Shown: piece after piece, positions 23,145 through 30,436 of the stretch
Layout: each line of letters begins with the position of its first letter
How positions within the stretch are numbered: position 1 is the first letter of the stretch
NCBI GenBank assembly: GCA_964292325.1
Contig: CAXYVG010000046.1
Location: forward strand, 1 to 30,436
Direction of reading: 5' to 3'
Length of the DNA stretch: 30,436 nt
Source: CTSoil-075 sp964292325
GTDB lineage: Bacteria > Bacillota > Negativicutes > DSM-13327
The notes under the pieces: generated by a model
What the model saw: the letters and a program-made list of their open reading frames with translations, nothing else
Databases searched by the model: none
What the model was told of the DNA's origin: nothing
Position numbers and translations under genes: made by a program

Positions 23145-24381
23145 TTACATTCCCTCCCATAGGGTCTTCCTTTAAAAATTTGTTCATTTCGGTGGTAACT
23201 CCCGGCAAATATTCTACTGGATTGATAATAGTTGATGTAATAAGAATAATAATTTCAGTCTCCCCGCGGCTATAGGAAGTACTCGTAAATAGTTGCCCTA
23301 AAATCGGCAGATCTGCCAACAATGGTATTTTTGTAATATCCTTACTAGTTTGATTAGAAATTAATCCGCCAATTGCCATTGTCTGGCCGGAAGACAACGC
23401 AATGACCGCCTCTGCTTTATTTACTTTAATTGGTGGAATATAGACATTGGTGCCTAATTGAATTTTATGTGTTGAATTCCAGTCCAAAGAACTGACTTCC
23501 GCCTTTACTTTACTATTTATGAGCCCATCAGCACTGACTTCTGGTGCGATATCCAGCTTGATGCCATACTCTTTCCATTCTATCGTAATTTGTCCATTTT
23601 GATAACTGGCTGGTATCGGAATTTGACCACCAATTACAATACTGGCTTTTTCACCACTTAGCGTAATCATATTAGGCTTAGATAATATTTTTGCCGAACC
23701 ATTCTTCACCATAGCCGATAACTGTCCGTTGATTGGACTGTATGTGTTTAAGCCACCAAGTACAGAACCCGTGACAAAGCTATTACTTGCACTTTGACCA
23801 AAGGTAAAAAGACCAGGTGCACTCACGGCATCCGTCCCCCACTTGATCCCCAAATTTTTCGATTTCTCTCGATCGATCTCAGCAATAACCGCCTCAATTT
23901 TCACCTGCACTGGTCTTGTCAGTTCCAAAAGATTTATGACTTTTTCACCATAAGCAGCTGCTACTTTTTCTGCTTTATTCTTTTTATACTGATTGTCAAC
24001 TGTACCTTCTAGAATGATATTTTTACCAATTTTACTTACTTGAATCGTATCCAAGCCGATACTTTTTTTTATTTCATTGGCAATCGGCGTATCATCCGTA
24101 CCGACTTCTACCTGGAAACTTTCACGTTTACCAGCAGACCAAATATGTAGTGTAGTCGTACCTGGAGCCTTGCCCACCAGCAATACTTCAGAACTAGATA
24201 CCACTACCACATCCGCAATTTCCGGACTGGCAATCGCCACCTTTTCTACACCGAAAAAGTTCATTACTTGTGACTGATTCACAGACACTGCGATCTTTTC
24301 CGCTGCAGCTGCGTTAGAAGTAATGAAAAAGCTAAATAGCACTACCACAACTGTTATATATACACTATATTTACGCAGCAT
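23113..24381 (-). CDS. cpaC: Tad pilus secretin CpaC/RcpA
   Basis: A 422-residue exported protein: signal peptide (about 1-28), pilus-assembly N-terminal domain with VNQSQVMNF and VGKAPGTTTLHIW, a BON-like segment (GKNIILEGTVDNQYKKNKAEKVA), and the C-terminal secretin domain (about 175-395) containing VGGQIPIP and the ALSSGQTMAIGGLI stretch. Secretins form rings in the outer membrane through which the pilus leaves. Its presence in a Firmicute-type genome indicates a second membrane. AAGGGGAAAA precedes the ATG. It follows cpaB by 41 bp. Confidence 0.93.
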   Translation of the reverse strand: MLRKYSVYITVVVVLFSFFITSNAAAAEKIAVSVNQSQVMNFFGVEKVAIASPEIADVVVVSSSEVLLVGKAPGTTTLHIWSAGKRESFQVEVGTDDTPIANEIKKSIGLDTIQVSKIGKNIILEGTVDNQYKKNKAEKVAAAYGEKVINLLELTRPVQVKIEAVIAEIDREKSKNLGIKWGTDAVSAPGLFTFGQSASNSFVTGSVLGGLNTYSPINGQLSAMVKNGSAKILSKPNMITLSGEKASIVIGGQIPIPASYQNGQITIEWKEYGIKLDIAPEVSADGLINSKVKAEVSSLDWNSTHKIQLGTNVYIPPIKVNKAEAVIALSSGQTMAIGGLISNQTSKDITKIPLLADLPILGQLFTSTSYSRGETEIIILITSTIINPVEYLPGVTTEMNKFLKEDPMGGNVNGGENKDSNR

Positions 24382-24422
24382 GATTTTCCCCTTCTTTCAT
24401 AGTCATTGCGAAAAATTCACCT

Positions 24423-25334
24423 TTAGAATCCACTTTCAACCTTAGTCCCTCGAATCACCTGAATCCCATTATAATTCGAAATGCGTTTTGATTTCACCTC
24501 TTGTCGTTCAACTGGAATCGCTGGTGCAGTCCGGGCAGCAGGTGCAGCTTGAACTGGAGGTGCAGTTTGCGCAGGCGCTTTCGCTCTATGCTCTCCCACT
24601 AAATCTTTTGGAGTCATTGCCTCAGTAAGTACCATACTGTTTTGTGGCAAATAAGGTCTTAAAACCAATCGTACTTTTCCTTTATCTTCGGCTAAACCAA
24701 GCTTGATCGCCTCGCCAGGCGTTACTGCAATTGTTACAGTTCCCATTTTATTGATATCTTTCGCATTGTCCTTAACGTCCTTGGCAGTCGCTGATTCCGC
24801 TGCGTTCATCTCCATCTCACGATTCACTGCCAATACTAATATATTTTGCATAATGATATTACTAACGTTATCGCCTACAGCCATCGTATCAAACGTCACA
24901 ATCACATCAACATAATCACCAGGTTTGATAAATCCAGCCACTCCTGTCATTTCCGTTACTGCCACTGTGACTGCGCGTTTATCATACGGAATGATGCCAG
25001 TAAACCCTACCGACTTACCTCCACGCACTAGCCGTCGTTCACTAACTTGTTCACCGCTGACAATTGCCTCCCGAGCCACGATTCCGACCACTTTGTCTAG
25101 TGACTGAACAGCACCAGGTTGTACATATTCAGGTGGCACTTTTACCTCACGTACCATTTCAGCAGTTATTTTGGTTTTAGGAGCGATATCAGTTTTGGCT
25201 ACAATGACTGATACACCATCTTGAATAGCCATTTTCTTCTCTATCCCTTGTAGATAATTGTATACCAATATCGTTATCATCAAGCTTAAAACCATTACAA
25301 TAGCCAGTAATTTCTTATTCGATAATTTAGCCAT
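24423..25334 (-). CDS. cpaB: Tad pilus assembly protein CpaB/RcpC (SAF domain)
   Basis: A 303-residue protein with one N-terminal membrane segment (about 8-28), a SAF domain (about 40-105, from VSVIVAKTDIAPKTKITAEMV) and an RcpC-like domain from about 108. A Pro/Ala/Gln-rich stretch near 253-280 (KAPAQTAPPVQAAPAARTAP) may span the periplasm. CpaB is thought to link the secretin and the inner-membrane machine. The ATG at 25334 has AGGAGG seven bases upstream; starting six codons earlier would overlap this site. First gene of the operon cpaB-cpaC-tadZ-tadB. Confidence 0.92.
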   Translation of the reverse strand: MAKLSNKKLLAIVMVLSLMITILVYNYLQGIEKKMAIQDGVSVIVAKTDIAPKTKITAEMVREVKVPPEYVQPGAVQSLDKVVGIVAREAIVSGEQVSERRLVRGGKSVGFTGIIPYDKRAVTVAVTEMTGVAGFIKPGDYVDVIVTFDTMAVGDNVSNIIMQNILVLAVNREMEMNAAESATAKDVKDNAKDINKMGTVTIAVTPGEAIKLGLAEDKGKVRLVLRPYLPQNSMVLTEAMTPKDLVGEHRAKAPAQTAPPVQAAPAARTAPAIPVERQEVKSKRISNYNGIQVIRGTKVESGF

Positions 25335-25410
25335 GTACACCCCTCCTAACAATGCCCTTCTTTTTCAATAGCTATTACAACGTACAAACTTTTCATTACT
25401 TCTCTGTTTT

Positions 25411-25416
25411 ATTATA
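25411..25416 (-). promoter_or_regulatory. -10 element of the cpaB operon promoter
   Basis: On the minus strand TATAAT (25416-25411) lies about 75 bp before the cpaB ATG. No good -35 is visible at 16-18 bp (AATCAT region), so an activator could be needed. The gap from here to 25487 shows no further feature. Confidence 0.5.
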
Positions 25417-25487
25417 AGGGATTGGAGGAAAAGAATCATGAACGTATAGTCTCAATTTTCTCCTTATACCATAGGTCTTTTAGCCTT

Positions 25488-25518
25488 AAAAAAACAGAAC
25501 TCCTGCATTAGAGTTCTG
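25488..25518 (-). terminator. Terminator of the lysine/ornithine decarboxylase gene
   Basis: On the minus strand CAGAACTC (25518-25511 side) pairs with GAGTTCTG (25502-25495 side) around an 8-base loop and is followed by seven Ts. Confidence 0.9.
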
Positions 25519-25537
25519 CCTTCTTTGTTTTGTTATA

Positions 25538-26683
25538 TTATCTTATGTCTAGATTATCTCGTACTTCTTCCCATATAACGATCGGCGTCTTCGCAAAGCC
25601 ATTAAACTCCGTTGCCGAAGCAGAAGTATAAGCGCCACAGCTAGGCACGAGAATTAGATCCCCAATACTTAGCGGGGCAGTTAACTTGTCATGAAACATA
25701 ATGTCAAGAGAATCACAACTAGGTCCAGCGAAAGTAGCCGGTATTGGTTCTTCATTTTTGAAGGTTTCTAATTCAAAATCCCAATGATCGAAAATAACCG
25801 CTGAGAAAGTTCCATACAAACCATCATCTAAAAAATACCATTGCTTTCCATCTCGTTGTTGTGTGCCAATTACACTCGTAATTAAATTGGCAACTGTCCC
25901 ACACATAAATCGTCCCGGCTCAGCCCATATTTCAATATCAGAAAAATTCTCCGCTAATTCTTGGCGAATGACTCCAGTCATTGCTACGACATCAATCGTT
26001 TCCGTGATCGTCTGAATCGGGAAACCGCCACCAATATCAAGAATCCGCAGATCAAACCCCTCTGCTTTTGCTTCATCAAATAGGCGCCGACAAACTTTCA
26101 GTGCAGCAATATGAGCCTCTGCACCAGAGGATTGACTCCCTACATGAAAACATAAGCCAGCTACGTCAAGCCCCTGTTCACGTGCCATTTTTAATAAATG
26201 CAAAACATCATCCGGATGAGCACCAAATTTTTTATTCAAATCAACTAATGCCCTTGGGTTATCAACCCTAATACGTAATAATACACTACTACCAGGCATT
26301 GCTTTCGCCATTTTATTAATTTCGCTTTCACTATCAAAGGTAAATTTATATACACCGGTTTCTTTAGCTACCTTAAGTCCGTTTGGAGTTTTGACAGGAT
26401 TCGCATACACCATTCGTTCTGGAGCAATCCCCATTGCAGTCAAAAACTGCATCTCCCCATCGGAGGCTACATCAAAATACGAACCTAATTCAGCTAATTT
26501 CCGAACAATCTTCTCATTGGGGTTAGCCTTTATCGCATAATAGAGCTTTACCCCTGGCAAATTTTCAGCTAAAAAAGCATAGTTACGTTCTACTTGCTCT
26601 AATGATAACACCAATAGTGGTGAACCATATTGCTGTGCCAATTTTTCAACCGCCATTTTTGTTAATTTAAAATAACTCTTCAT
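25538..26683 (-). CDS. Fold-III lysine/ornithine decarboxylase
   Basis: A 381-residue PLP alanine-racemase-fold enzyme. YYAIKANPN (48-56) holds Schiff-base Lys52, then FHVGSQSSG, LDIGGGFP, AEPGRFM and GPSCDSLD, the last carrying the catalytic cysteine-aspartate pair of ornithine-type decarboxylases. It makes cadaverine from lysine and/or putrescine from ornithine; the sequence alone does not settle the preference. In Selenomonas ruminantium (Negativicutes) a related enzyme acts on both, and its cadaverine or putrescine is attached to peptidoglycan, where outer-membrane proteins with SLH domains bind. It stands alone between two terminators. Confidence 0.9.
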   Translation of the reverse strand: MKSYFKLTKMAVEKLAQQYGSPLLVLSLEQVERNYAFLAENLPGVKLYYAIKANPNEKIVRKLAELGSYFDVASDGEMQFLTAMGIAPERMVYANPVKTPNGLKVAKETGVYKFTFDSESEINKMAKAMPGSSVLLRIRVDNPRALVDLNKKFGAHPDDVLHLLKMAREQGLDVAGLCFHVGSQSSGAEAHIAALKVCRRLFDEAKAEGFDLRILDIGGGFPIQTITETIDVVAMTGVIRQELAENFSDIEIWAEPGRFMCGTVANLITSVIGTQQRDGKQWYFLDDGLYGTFSAVIFDHWDFELETFKNEEPIPATFAGPSCDSLDIMFHDKLTAPLSIGDLILVPSCGAYTSASATEFNGFAKTPIVIWEEVRDNLDIR

Positions 26684-26764
26684 ATCCCTCTCCCATCCTC
26701 ATTGTTATTTTACATAAAGACTACATTACTTATACTACCCATTTCATAAAAAAGTAACGATATG

Positions 26765-26792
26765 ATTGTACCATACACCACAAAAAGTGCAA
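26765..26792 (-). promoter_or_regulatory. Promoter of the lysine/ornithine decarboxylase gene
   Basis: On the minus strand TTGCAC (26792-26787), 16 bp, TACAAT (26770-26765) with an extended TG. Leader about 75 nt. Confidence 0.6.
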
Positions 26793-26811
26793 TAAAAAAA
26801 TTGAAATGGAT

Positions 26812-26842
26812 AAAAAAAACTCCCATACAAGAGTATGGAAGT
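26812..26842 (-). terminator. Terminator of kdpDE
   Basis: On the minus strand ACTTCCATAC (26842-26833) pairs with GTATGGGAGT (26828-26819) with one T-G wobble and a 4-base loop, then a run of seven or eight Ts. Confidence 0.92.
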
Positions 26843-26844
26843 CT

Positions 26845-27534
26845 TTATTTTCCAGTCATTAAGCGATAACCTACGCCTGATTCTGTAATAATATATTTAG
26901 GTTGGGCCGGATTTTCTTCCACCTTGCGGCGTAATTGCCCAATATACACTCTAATATAATGAGTATCTTCATTATACGCATTTCCCCATACAGATTTTAA
27001 TAAATATTTATGAGTTAATACCTTACCAATATTTTGTGCTAATACTTTTAATATTTCATATTCGGTAGGCGTCAGCTTGATTTCCTTATCATTTTTCATT
27101 ACATGCCGACCAACTAAATCAACTACTAGATCACCGCAATTTACGATCGGCGACTGTTCAGCGGTTACAGCGTGACGCAATGCAACTCGCAGTCTTGCCA
27201 GTAATTCTCCCATACTAAAAGGCTTGGTGACATAATCATCCGCCCCAACATCAAGAGCCTCTATTTTTTCACTTTCCTGATCACGCGCAGTCAAAATAAG
27301 AATAGGGACCTTGGACCATTCACGAATTGCTGCTACCACTGCTTTTCCGTCAATATCTGGCAGCCCTAAATCTAACAAAATCAAATCCGGAGTGAATATC
27401 GCCGCTCGGTTAATTCCCTCTTGCCCTGTTTTCGCTTCATCAATTTCATAACCATGGGCAGTGAGGGATACTTTGAGTAGCCGCCTGATTTGCGGTTCAT
27501 CATCAATAATTAAAATTCGTGCCCCTTTTTCCAT
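26845..27534 (-). CDS. kdpE: OmpR-family response regulator KdpE
   Basis: A 229-residue regulator: receiver domain with DD at 11-12, phosphoacceptor Asp55 (LDLGLPD), the TARD switch region and KPF lysine, then a C-terminal winged helix (about 130-226) with LTPTEYEILKVLAQN and TESGVGYRL. With KdpD it activates the kdpFABC high-affinity potassium pump under potassium limitation. It starts 52 bp after the kdpD stop, with AGGTGGTG as ribosome-binding site, and is cotranscribed with kdpD. Confidence 0.95.
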   Translation of the reverse strand: MEKGARILIIDDEPQIRRLLKVSLTAHGYEIDEAKTGQEGINRAAIFTPDLILLDLGLPDIDGKAVVAAIREWSKVPILILTARDQESEKIEALDVGADDYVTKPFSMGELLARLRVALRHAVTAEQSPIVNCGDLVVDLVGRHVMKNDKEIKLTPTEYEILKVLAQNIGKVLTHKYLLKSVWGNAYNEDTHYIRVYIGQLRRKVEENPAQPKYIITESGVGYRLMTGK

Positions 27535-27586
27535 TGTTTACACCACCTGTTTTTGCCTACACTATTGGCTATCATTATATCACACC

Positions 27587-30247
27587 TTACTTCTCACCAA
27601 AAGGAATCGTAAAGGTCATGATTGTGCCACCATCTACTCTATTCTCAGCATAAATCCGCCCGCCATGGGCTTCTACAATGCCTTTACAAATCGAAAGTCC
27701 AAGCCCCGTACCACTAACGCTCTTTGGTTGTTCTACTCGATAAAATTTATCAAATACCTGACTTAGATATTCGAGCGGAATACCTACGCCCCGATCAGCT
27801 ACTGAGACCAATACTACATTGTCCTTTTGACTTGCAGTAATTGAAATTTCACTGTGATTCGGCGAATATTTGCACGCATTATCTAGTAAATTAATCAAAA
27901 CCTGTTCGAGCAATACACAATCTGCTTTCACTAGTGGTAAATCTTCGGGAATATTAATATATAGCGGTCTGCCGTCAATACATTCTGCGACCCTTCTAAG
28001 AGCAATACCGATAATATCTTCTATATCAGACCAATCTTTTTTTAGTTTCATCATACCGCTTTCTAGCCTAGCAGTATCCAAAAGATTAGCAATCAAGCGA
28101 TCCATCCGTGCCGCCCCTTCTTGCACGGTTTCCAATAATTCGTTTCTATCATGAGTTGAGTATAACCCCTCGGTATCTAGTAGTCCCGAAATAGCCCCTA
28201 TAATAGATGCCAGCGGTGTTCGTAGTTCATGGGAAATGGAGTTAAACAATGCTGTTCTCAACTGATCAGAGGCCACAAGCAGTGATGCTTGCCGAGCCTG
28301 CTCAGCTAGCTTTACACGTTCTACAGCAATCGCCGCCAATCCTGCCCATGCTTCAATAAGCCGTCTTTGAAAAGGCGTGAGCATCTTCCCTTGAATATGA
28401 ATGCCTAAAACCCCCACCGTATTACCACTCGTTTTTAATGGAACATACATATACTGAGCTACTGGCATTGTTTCCGTGCAATGTCCCGCGATTTCGCTAT
28501 GCTCATATACCCATTTAGCTACTGATAGTTCTAAATTGTCAATACCAGTTACCTTTGTTCCTGCTTCAGCCGCCAATACTAATGTATCATTTTTCTGTGG
28601 CAAAAACACTGCGATTGGTCGTTCTAATGTCTGCAGTGCTTGATCGACTAAAATACGTACAATGACATCAACATCAACGACGGCTGCAATCTCACGACTA
28701 AAAGCATATAATGCTCTTGTGGATTTTTCTCGTTGTCTGGCAAGCATCGCTTCCATTCTTAGTTTCTCGGTTTGCTCACCGGTAATAAATGCAACCAATA
28801 GAAAAATCGGTACATTCCAGATATAACGTAAATCGGCTATACTAAAACTAAAAATCGGCGGAATCAACAGAAAGTCAAACACCAGTACACTTGATAATGC
28901 TGTCACATAGGATGGTCCTTTTCCCCACCATACTGCAGATAAGAGCACTGGCAATAAGTATAGCATAATCATATGAATAGGCTCAACATAATCATACCAC
29001 CACCAATTCGCGATGGTCACTAAAAATACCATTAATATCCCAGCTGTATAGTCGCGCCATGGCACTAATGCATTCACGGGCAAGGTTTTGATATTCGGCT
29101 CATCCTTAACTTCGGTTTTGCCTTGAATGACATGAATATTCATGCCGCCACTATCAGAGATCAGTTTATCAACTACTGCACCACCGCTTAGCCACTCTCG
29201 AACACGCCCCTGTACTGGTTTACCAACAACCAGATGAGTCACATTATATTCGCGAGCGATGGATAAAATTTCCTCCGTCAAGTCATTACCTGCTACATTC
29301 AAGGTTGTTGCGCCTAGTTCTTCTGCTAATCTCATATTATTAAAAATACGATCGCGTTCTTTCTCACTAAGACCAAGTCGCTGCGGTATATCAATATGCA
29401 CCGCCAATAATTCAGCTTGAAGTCCACGCGCTAATCGCCTTGCCGCCCGAATCAATTGCGCTGAAAAGGGACTGGTACTCACACAAACCATAACCCGTTC
29501 TCCAGCTGGCCACGGCCCTGCAATATCATGTTGTTGCATATATTCATGCAAATCTTTATCTACACGATTGGCTGTAAAACGAAGTGCCAATTCTCGCAGT
29601 GCATTAATATTCCCTGGTCGAAAAAATTTATTTAATGCAAAATCCGTCTGCATCGGTATATAGATTTTGCCTTCTTTTAGTCTCTTGATTAGTTCATTCG
29701 GTGGAATATCGATTAGTTGCACTTGATCGGCTTGTTCTACAATACTATCAGGTACGGTTTCTAGTACCGTCAAACCAGTAATTTGCGCCACAATATCATT
29801 TAAGCTTTCAATATGCTGAATATTTAAAGTAGTATATACATTAATACCAGCATTTAATATTTCCTCTACATCTTGAAATCGACGAACATGCCGCGAACTC
29901 GGTCCATTCCGATGAGCTAATTCATCAATTAATATAACCTCAGGTCTACGCAGCAAGATGGCATCGATATCTATATCTTGTATGATTTTACCTCGACACT
30001 CCACTGTCTTGACGGATAACTTTGGTAAGCATTCTAGCATTTTCTCCATATCTGGGCGCTGATGAATATCCACCCAACCAACAACAACATCTACACCATC
30101 GTTGAACATTTCATTTGCGACCTCTAGCATCGTATATGTTTTGCCAACACCAGCTGCTGCCCCTAAAAAAACGGTCAACTTGCCTCGTTCTTTTTTCGCT
30201 TCTTTTCTCAATAAAATATCCAAATGATGATGTTTGGGTTCTTGCAT
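27587..30247 (-). CDS. kdpD: Potassium-sensing histidine kinase KdpD
   Basis: An 886-residue full-length KdpD (E. coli 894). N-terminal KdpD domain with Walker A GAAAGVGKT (29-37), then a universal-stress-like domain (starting VCVSTSPFSAQLI, about 235-360), four membrane helices of DUF4118 (about 395-490), a GAF-like region, and the kinase core: ISHELRTPLASI with His673, NLLDNACKYSP, DRGVGIP and GTGLGLSICKGIVEAHGG. All catalytic motifs are intact. ATG 30247 has GGAGG seven bases upstream; an in-frame ATG 15 codons earlier lacks a ribosome-binding site. kdpFABC is not visible on the kdpE side and may lie beyond 30436 or elsewhere. Confidence 0.96.
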   Translation of the reverse strand: MQEPKHHHLDILLRKEAKKERGKLTVFLGAAAGVGKTYTMLEVANEMFNDGVDVVVGWVDIHQRPDMEKMLECLPKLSVKTVECRGKIIQDIDIDAILLRRPEVILIDELAHRNGPSSRHVRRFQDVEEILNAGINVYTTLNIQHIESLNDIVAQITGLTVLETVPDSIVEQADQVQLIDIPPNELIKRLKEGKIYIPMQTDFALNKFFRPGNINALRELALRFTANRVDKDLHEYMQQHDIAGPWPAGERVMVCVSTSPFSAQLIRAARRLARGLQAELLAVHIDIPQRLGLSEKERDRIFNNMRLAEELGATTLNVAGNDLTEEILSIAREYNVTHLVVGKPVQGRVREWLSGGAVVDKLISDSGGMNIHVIQGKTEVKDEPNIKTLPVNALVPWRDYTAGILMVFLVTIANWWWYDYVEPIHMIMLYLLPVLLSAVWWGKGPSYVTALSSVLVFDFLLIPPIFSFSIADLRYIWNVPIFLLVAFITGEQTEKLRMEAMLARQREKSTRALYAFSREIAAVVDVDVIVRILVDQALQTLERPIAVFLPQKNDTLVLAAEAGTKVTGIDNLELSVAKWVYEHSEIAGHCTETMPVAQYMYVPLKTSGNTVGVLGIHIQGKMLTPFQRRLIEAWAGLAAIAVERVKLAEQARQASLLVASDQLRTALFNSISHELRTPLASIIGAISGLLDTEGLYSTHDRNELLETVQEGAARMDRLIANLLDTARLESGMMKLKKDWSDIEDIIGIALRRVAECIDGRPLYINIPEDLPLVKADCVLLEQVLINLLDNACKYSPNHSEISITASQKDNVVLVSVADRGVGIPLEYLSQVFDKFYRVEQPKSVSGTGLGLSICKGIVEAHGGRIYAENRVDGGTIMTFTIPFGEK

Positions 30248-30392
30248 ATATAGGCCTCCATACTGCTCATAAGTTACATACAAATAGCACAAAGAAAAGC
30301 ATCAAACCTTTGTGCATCTATATAGTATCACTAGATCTTCTTCATCGCAATGTCTAACACTACAGCTATCACGTTCTCAGTGCTAGCTATAT
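30248..30392 (-). promoter_or_regulatory. Long structured leader of kdpDE
   Basis: About 145 nt between the predicted start and the kdpD ATG. Inverted repeats: GCACAAAG (30287-30294) with CTTTGTGC (30308-30315), an 8-bp stem with a 13-base loop; on the minus strand ATCTA...TAGAT just upstream of it, and CTAGCACT...AGTGTTAG near the 5' end (with one G-U). No T run follows the main hairpin, so it is not a plain terminator. I do not recognise a known riboswitch class. Confidence 0.4.
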
Positions 30393-30399
30393 TTTTTCT

Positions 30400-30408
30400 A
30401 TTATAACA
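30400..30408 (-). promoter_or_regulatory. Extended -10 promoter of kdpDE
   Basis: On the minus strand TGTTATAAT (30408-30400) is a perfect extended -10 element; there is no recognisable -35. Start of transcription near 30393. Confidence 0.7.
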
Positions 30409-30436
30409 TGTGAAATTTTATTTTCGACACATTCCC

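Noticed and set aside
30248..30392. ydaO-type c-di-AMP riboswitch before kdpD
   Set aside because: Biologically attractive, but the leader is short and I do not see the conserved core sequences of that class.
1..30436. CRISPR arrays, insertion sequences, tRNA or rRNA genes
   Set aside because: I looked for regularly spaced repeats, transposase motifs and conserved rRNA/tRNA segments by eye and found none; short or divergent cases could be missed.

Overview
The window looks like a chromosomal piece of a spore-forming, diderm, low-GC Firmicute, most likely class Negativicutes, Sporomusa/Pelosinus side. This is inferred from gene content, not from a database match. Three things point there. A Bacillus-type gene neighbourhood around abrB includes the sporulation protease gene yabG. 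A pilus locus encodes an outer-membrane secretin, which a single-membrane Firmicute has no use for. A fold-III lysine/ornithine decarboxylase resembles the Selenomonas enzyme whose cadaverine decorates peptidoglycan and holds the outer membrane. No rRNA, tRNA, CRISPR array or insertion sequence was found. Nearly everything is on the minus strand; only a glycosyltransferase gene and abrB are on the plus strand.

Region 1 (1-7800) carries yabG (cut by the window edge), a plus-strand family 2 glycosyltransferase, rsmA/ksgA, rnmV, an rpfB/yabE-like cell-wall gene, tatD and metG, then divergent abrB. This is the Bacillus metS-tatD-yabE-rnmV-ksgA-yabG order with one inserted gene.

Region 2 (7800-14950) carries rsmI, trmN6, ricT, holB, yaaR, two guanylate-kinase-like genes and a fold-I Orn/Lys/Arg decarboxylase (yaaO type). 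This again follows Bacillus order, but yabA is missing and two guanylate-kinase-like genes sit where tmk and yaaQ would be. A 140-bp block of nested inverted repeats with no coding capacity lies between trmN6 and rsmI.

Region 3 (14950-25440) is a Tad/Flp pilus locus: cpaB, cpaC secretin, tadZ/cpaE with a receiver domain, tadB, a DegS-like kinase, a small membrane protein, a 56-residue Flp pilin missed by length-limited gene finding, tadE, a tadG-like gene, tadA, tadC and a DUF192 gene. Internal promoter and terminator signals suggest at least three expression units, with the pilin expressed most strongly. No prepilin peptidase or degU is visible.

Region 4 (25440-30436) carries the lysine/ornithine decarboxylase and the kdpD-kdpE two-component system, the latter behind a roughly 145-nt leader rich in inverted repeats. 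The kdpFABC pump genes are not in the window.
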